Assembly: GCF_024746815.1 (NCBI RefSeq)
Contig: NZ_CP080529.1
Location: 248,001 to 312,000, forward strand
Direction of reading: 5' to 3'
DNA: 64,000 nucleotides
Origin: Mesorhizobium sp. AR07
GTDB lineage: Bacteria; Pseudomonadota; Alphaproteobacteria; Rhizobiales; Rhizobiaceae
Made by a program: the position numbers and the translations under genes. Positions within the stretch are counted from its first letter, which is position 1. Each line of letters starts with the position of its first letter. Positions 62,307 through 64,000 of the stretch are shown here, in pieces. Under the pieces are notes generated by a model. The model saw nothing but the letters and a program-made list of their open reading frames with translations, was not told where the DNA came from and ran no database searches.

Positions 62307-63386
62307 CTAGTGGATGGAATCTAACACTTGGTGCCCACGTTTGACGGCAGCAATGATTTTGTCGGGATCGGCGGTCCAAGTGAAGGGTTTGGGTTGCTGG
62401 TTGTGCTCTGCCACGAAGCGGTTGATTGCCGCCTGGAGGTCGACGACGGAGTGGAAGACGCCTCGCTTGAGACGACGCGTGGAGAGTTTGGCGAAGAAGC
62501 CCTCGACGGCATTGAGCCACGAGCATGAGGTCGGCGTGAAGTGGAAGGTGAAGCGCTGATGGCGGTCGAGCCAGGCACGCACCTTGGGGTGCTTGTGAGC
62601 GGCGTAGTTGTCGAGGATGACATGGACCGCCTTGCCGGCCGGCGCCTCGGTGTCGATGGCGTTGAGGAAGCGGATGAACTCCTGGTGGCGGTGACGCTGC
62701 ATGTTGCGGCCGATGACGGCGCCGTCGAGCACGTTGAGAGCGGCAAACAGCGTGGTGGTGCCGTGCCGCTTATAATCGTGCGTCATGGTGCCGAGCCTTC
62801 CCTTCTTCATGGGCAGGCCGGGCTGGGTGCGGTCCAGTGCCTGGATCTGGCTCTTCTCGTCGACCGACAGCACGATGGCGTGGGCCGGCGGATCGACATA
62901 GAGGCCGACGACGTCGCGCAACTTGTCGATGAATTTCGGATCGTTGGAGAGCTTGAACTGCCGCCAGCGGTTTGGCTGCAGCCCGTGCGCCTTCCAGATG
63001 CGGCGCACCGCGCTGGCGCTGATGCCGGCGGCCCTGGCCATCATGTCGGCGGTCCAGTGCGTCGTTTCCCCTGGCGGGTCGTCGAGCGCCAGCGCCACGA
63101 CGCGCTCAGCGATCTCAGGCCCGAGCGGCGCAATGCGCGAGGGACGCGTCTTGTCGCGCAGCAGCCCCTCGAAGCCTTCCGTGGCGAAGCGCTCCTGCCA
63201 GCGCCACACGCAGGTCTTGGATTTGCCGGTCCGCCCCATGATTTCGATCGTGCCGGCGCCGGTGGCGCTCAACAGCACGATCTCGGCGCGCCACACATGC
63301 TTCTGCGGGCTGTTACGATCTTTGACCAGGGCAACCAAACGCCGATGGTCAGAAGGCGAGACGGTGAGAGATATTCCTGTGCGCAT
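62307..63386 (-). CDS. IS630 transposase (359 aa)
   Basis: An N-terminal helix-turn-helix (TGAGTIEIMGRTGKSKTCVW and RWQERFATEGFEGLLRDKTR) precedes the DDE domain: first Asp in IVLSVDEKSQIQALDRTQPG, second in VHVILDNYAAHKHPKVRAWL, and Glu in SCSWLNAVEGFFAKLSTRRL. The full ORF appears intact. ATG 63386 is taken; an upstream start at 63413 adds nine residues. The stop TAG uses the TA target dinucleotide plus one flanking base, so the gene needs the insertion site to end there. Confidence 0.93.
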   Translation of the reverse strand: MRTGISLTVSPSDHRRLVALVKDRNSPQKHVWRAEIVLLSATGAGTIEIMGRTGKSKTCVWRWQERFATEGFEGLLRDKTRPSRIAPLGPEIAERVVALALDDPPGETTHWTADMMARAAGISASAVRRIWKAHGLQPNRWRQFKLSNDPKFIDKLRDVVGLYVDPPAHAIVLSVDEKSQIQALDRTQPGLPMKKGRLGTMTHDYKRHGTTTLFAALNVLDGAVIGRNMQRHRHQEFIRFLNAIDTEAPAGKAVHVILDNYAAHKHPKVRAWLDRHQRFTFHFTPTSCSWLNAVEGFFAKLSTRRLKRGVFHSVVDLQAAINRFVAEHNQQPKPFTWTADPDKIIAAVKRGHQVLDSIH

Positions 63387-63455
63387 ACCGCAGACTCGCA
63401 CGCGCTCAGCCAAAAGGGGATCCCGATCCGGACTCTTATGTCAGGCGGAAACCAC
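62310..63455 (-). mobile_element. IS630-family insertion sequence (1146 bp) flanked by TA
   Basis: The element starts with GTGG at 62310 and ends with CCAC at 63455. The dinucleotide TA (62308-62309 and 63456-63457) is present on both sides, as expected for IS630 target duplication. The terminal repeats are short and imperfect (GTGG-x-T-N5-CT-x-ACA). Confidence 0.85.
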
Positions 63456-64000
63456 TAGTGGTGTGCCAATGCAAATTTCCGGCAATGCTCGAGATAAGCC
63501 TCGTCGTGGATGGAGAGAAGTTCGACCACGCTCGACCAAAGCCACGACGGAGCATCTGGCTTTTCCTTACGCGCGCGGCCAAGTTCGGCAGTCCACGATC
63601 GCCATTCTTGACCATCCATCTGCCGACCGTGAGCGTGTCCCACCACGCCGCCCAGATAGCGTGCCATAGCCTGGATCTCATCTCCAGCAAGACGATCGAT
63701 CTCGATCTTCATGTCCTGCGGGGTGATTTCGCGGATGAAGACAGCCTTGTTCATCATTCTGGTTGCCACCGCGCGGTCGCCGAGATTGGGCGACAGCGCC
63801 TTCGCACCCGTTATCACCCGCTCAGCGTAGTCTCGCGGCATTCTTGCTCCAGAAGCCGACGGAGCTGTGGCGGATGCGGCCTCCTTGATATCCAGCAACG
63901 AAACCGGACCATGCTTGCCGTCTCGGACCAGGGCCGCACAACGGAGGCGGCCAAGCGAGCTGCAGCCCTTGATCCAGTAGGCGGCATCGAGGACCTTCCA
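63455..64000 (-). CDS. DUF2252 family protein, C-terminal part (runs off right edge)
   Basis: The frame is open from the window edge (WKVLDAAYWIKGCSSLGRLR) through LLDIKEAASATAPSASGA, AERVITGAKALSPNLGDRAV, FIREITPQDMKIEIDRLAGD and PSWLWSSVVELLSIHDEAYL to EHCRKFALAHH and TAG. These blocks are typical of the C-terminal half of DUF2252 proteins, a kinase-like-fold family of unknown function. The terminal TAG coincides with the TA at which IS630 inserted, so the gene itself seems complete at its 3' end. Confidence 0.88.
   Translation of the reverse strand, partial: WKVLDAAYWIKGCSSLGRLRCAALVRDGKHGPVSLLDIKEAASATAPSASGARMPRDYAERVITGAKALSPNLGDRAVATRMMNKAVFIREITPQDMKIEIDRLAGDEIQAMARYLGGVVGHAHGRQMDGQEWRSWTAELGRARKEKPDAPSWLWSSVVELLSIHDEAYLEHCRKFALAHH

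Noticed and set aside
1..64000. CRISPR array or restriction/defence island
   Set aside because: No regularly spaced repeats and no cas, restriction or toxin-antitoxin genes were recognised.

Overview
The window looks like an accessory-rich stretch of an alphaproteobacterial, probably rhizobial (Mesorhizobium-like), chromosome or large replicon. The basis is GC-rich coding sequence, families typical of rhizobia (DUF982, DUF6894, DUF899, a BacA-like peptide ABC transporter, an HWE-type histidine kinase, MPRYFFD-type small proteins, CsgH-type curli proteins) and many decayed genes and mobile-element relics. No rRNA, CRISPR array or convincing tRNA was seen.

Left part (1-7.9 kb, minus strand): a sugar-type ABC transport and catabolism operon under a LacI-family regulator. 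Reading in its own direction it holds the regulator, a FrlB-like SIS-domain deglycase (frameshifted), a periplasmic binding protein, two permeases, a PfkB kinase resembling fructoselysine kinase, an FAD amine oxidase-like protein and the start of the ABC ATPase. This set fits uptake and breakdown of an Amadori compound (fructosyl-amino acid). At 8-13 kb lie small secreted proteins and a damaged curli cluster (curlin, CsgH, a curlin fragment) in which the fragment is fused to a truncated short-chain dehydrogenase. A divergent ku end-joining gene and a BacA/BclA-like ABC transporter follow (12.8-16.3 kb).

Middle (16.7-36 kb): a decayed Nramp transporter, then a tight three-gene operon (18.3-22.0 kb) of an N-formylglutamate amidohydrolase-like protein, a QEGLA-family HExxxH metallopeptidase-like protein and a glutathione-synthetase-like ATP-grasp ligase. 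Its product is unknown and it is the best candidate for an undescribed system. The next 14 kb is a graveyard: a CHASE3 sensor pseudogene, a trbB conjugation fragment, DUF899 remnants, a frameshifted alpha/beta hydrolase (an intact paralogue lies at 44.7 kb), a broken FAD oxidoreductase and an integrase C-terminal remnant, mixed with intact small genes.

Right-middle (35.4-49.1 kb): a membrane-lipid-like module (YihY/BrkB protein, PAP2 remnant, histidine phosphatase, DedA-PAP2-LssY fusion, diacylglycerol-kinase-like protein, metallophosphoesterase), an ankyrin gene framed by inverted repeats, an IS110 element with a nonsense codon in its transposase, and an IS91-type element whose integrase has lost its central catalytic part.

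Right part (49.5-64 kb): an HWE kinase plus receiver pair, CsbD and histidine-rich stress-type proteins, then an ion-transport block (Kup K+ transporter, CsoR/RcnR-type repressor with a G-tract operator, Nramp-related transporter, Na/Pi cotransporter-PhoU fusion, VIT1/CCC1-like protein, Nramp). The window ends with an IS630 element inserted exactly at the stop codon of a DUF2252 gene that runs off the right edge. Single-base indels are unusually common, so some 'pseudogenes' may be assembly errors.
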